From NCBI GenBank assembly GCA_963377175.1, contig CAUJNA010000466.1, positions 22,501-86,500 of the forward strand: 64,000 bases of DNA, given 5' to 3'. Every line of letters begins with the position of its first letter. Position 1 is the first letter of the stretch. The position numbers and the translations under genes are program-made. This document shows positions 62,097-64,000 of the stretch, in pieces. Origin of the DNA: Effrenium voratum. Lineage: Eukaryota; Sar; Dinophyceae; Suessiales; Symbiodiniaceae. The notes beneath the pieces are model-generated. The model saw only the letters and a program-made list of their open reading frames with translations, was not told where the DNA came from and made no database searches.

Positions 62097-62781
62097 CTTC
62101 GAAGTTCCTTCCTTTTGGGCGGGCGTGGTGGTCAAAGATAGGGGAATCCATTGAAAAAGGGGTGAAACGGGGACGAAAACCTGAGGTCCATATCCTGGTG
62201 GTGTAATGCTGACCCATGCCGGTTGATCAAAAAGGTCAGGACTGCCTGGGGCGACCAGGGAAACCCGTTGGGAATATTTTTCTCGACCGCCGTACCGCCG
62301 TGTGTTTTTGTGGAGGCCCAGGAAACCCCGATTTTTCAGGTGGGTAACAAGCGAGACCAAAAGAACAACCTGGATCGTTGAAAAAGTTCCTTTTTTTTGA
62401 CTCAATCCCAGGCATCCCCTCATATTAAGGGTGGTTTGAGACATCCTTTGGGTTGCCACTTTAAGATGAGCATCTTTTTGTTTTTTCCTTTGGACTATCC
62501 AAATTTGCTGGTATGCCCCTTTTGAACAAGGTGAACCTTTTCGAAACCCTTTGCGTTGGAAAAAAAGAAAAACTCCTTAAGGACTATACAAATCCTTTTG
62601 AACCACATTTGGAAATAGAGGACCCAGCCTTGACGAGGTGCCTTTCCGGGCTCCGTGTAATGCGATTCCGATCGGCTCCGGATCCTTTCTGTGCCCCGTT
62701 CAGTGTGCCCAGCCGAGCCCCAGTTGGGTACAAAGGTCTACAGGGGGATGGTTGGGACGTGAGAAGTCGACAGAAACCTGG

Positions 62782-63140
62782 GCCGATCTCAACGAATCTA
62801 TGCAGAACTTGATGACCTTTTTGGAGAAGCCCCAGATGAATTGGCTGACTCCAACCTCATCAAAACATGCGCAGCCAACGGAGGCCCAACGCAGAAGACC
62901 AAGCTCTTACTAATGTTCTCACACCAATCCACAAACAGTTTTCTGCAATTTGGCTGTTCCGTCTGAACAGCAGCGCTGCCAGGCGCAGATTCGAGTTTCC
63001 AGCGGAAACTTGAAAGAAAGGCGTGTTGATCAAAAAGATCGTGAATGGGAATGCGCTGTTGGCAGCCACATGAAAAATGTTGCACAGGAGCTCTGTCTGT
63101 TGCTCGCTGGCTCCCCAAAGCTGCAAGGCAACAGCTGAAA
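62782..63140 (+). pseudogene. Broken coding-like stretch
   Basis: Plus frame AELDDLFGEAPDELADSNLI then KTCAANGGPTQKTKLLLMFS ends at a TGA near 62966. An overlapping second frame continues QIRVSSGNLKERRVDQKDRE and KNVAQELCLLLAGSPKLQ to a stop at 63138. The frame change suggests a decayed ORF, but two exons are possible. Family unknown. Confidence 0.4.
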
Positions 63141-64000
63141 GAGAGCCGGCTGGGGCTAAAACTGCAAGCAAGAGCCAACCACAAAGGCACGGACCCTAAA
63201 CCCTACAACTAACCTTTAGGTGCCGGTCGCAGCAACTCTATGTCCTTTGAGAGAAATCAATCAGCGGAATTCTGCCTGGAACAGGGTGTCCCTGCTTTGG
63301 GGGAGCCAGTAGACTACCCTCAAAATACCCTCTTTCCCGCGTTGCCATGGCACCAGGCAATTGGTCCCTCCGAGAGGAAACTGATCTTCCAGCTGCCCTC
63401 TTACAGGTGCCATAGAGGAAGATGAGTGGAACCGGTCTCAAATCCGAGCCCATCTATGTGAAACAGGACACACCTGGCTCTCAAAGAATCTCAAATCGCA
63501 ACCTGCAGGGGCGTCGGCTTTTCCTTTTGGGCAAGAAGGGCACCTTGCGCCTCAAAAGAAAAGGGACGAGGCACCCTGTATGGGTTCCCCAAATGCCAAG
63601 AGCCCCAAGCAAAAAACGCTAGCCCAAAGCCCCAACAAACAACGAGCACTGGGGGGGGGGGGGGAACGGAGACAGCCCTTGAAGCGGCCAACCCTTTTGC
63701 GGGTTCCACGGGTTTCGCTTCCACCGAACCCCCCCCGGGCGTTTCGCAGATTCCAGGGGTCCTGGTCCATCGGAGCCCCCAGCCGGACCTCCAAAAGTCC
63801 AACCAAGTCCAGCTAAAGCCGACCGAGCAAGAGGTTGCTTGGAGAGGTCACATAATGATAAGAAGAACAAGAACAAGAAGACAAATAATACATGTATGAA
63901 TAATAAGCAACTTGTTTAAAAAGAAAAGAAACTTGCCGCTGGAGGTGGCGTTCCCTTGAACCTGCCGCTTTTGGAGCTTCCAAAACTCGAAGACGGCTCG

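Overview
The window looks like nuclear DNA from a dinoflagellate, most likely a member of the Symbiodiniaceae. Four things point there. Coding signal occurs as very short islands (about 30-160 bp) whose codons end almost always in G or C, set in lower-complexity, repeat-rich introns. Several introns can only be closed with GC donors (GC-AG), a known dinoflagellate habit. Broken multi-frame ORFs of a kind I remember from Symbiodiniaceae genomes are present. Short inverted-repeat elements and simple repeats are everywhere. Most long open frames are not genes: they are microsatellites or chance readings of introns. No rRNA, tRNA, CRISPR array or bacterial-style operon was seen.

Left half (about 0.9-27.4 kb, minus strand). 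The best-supported gene is a COG0523/CobW-type metallochaperone GTPase. Its motifs appear in family order on successive minus-strand exons: GFLGAGKTT at 26.9 kb, NEFGAV at 25.9 kb, CLCC at 25.2 kb, ECSGLSE at 24.3 kb, RLDGVV at 2.6 kb, a D-A-S-T-F exon at 2.0 kb and REQLAISD at 0.93 kb. Many junctions join in frame using GC donors. The gene covers at least 26 kb and its 3' end is not in the window. A Cys/His-containing exon at 19.1 kb fits by phase between the SGLSE and LDGVV exons. Further good exons at 17.8, 16.1, 12.2 and 10.6 kb on the same strand are unassigned.

Middle (28-36 kb). A Cys-rich minus exon lies at 28.2 kb and an XK-related (XKR-like) membrane-protein ORF at 29.5-29.9 kb (minus). 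Next to the latter is a decayed plus-strand ORF relic (30.0-30.95 kb). Two linked minus exons sit at 34.0-34.4 kb.

Right half (36-64 kb). Tetranucleotide blocks lie at 38.3 and 40.5 kb. Isolated plus exons at 41.3, 42.05, 42.9, 51.3 and 57.65 kb and minus exons at 44.5, 45.8, 47.1, 49.6, 56.2, 60.6 and 62.0 kb belong to genes I do not recognise. A second ORF relic lies at 54.2-55.3 kb.

Mobile content. The window is seeded with 100-150 bp elements that have terminal inverted repeats. One family carries 8-bp target duplications (6.1 and 57.5 kb; the second duplicates a splice acceptor). A related set has GGC/GAG termini and 4-bp duplications. A 619-bp foldback element at 15.3-15.9 kb has about 60-bp inverted arms and a 56-bp tandem repeat inside. 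These inverted-repeat families, which resemble MITEs or introners, are the most notable unexplained structure in the window.
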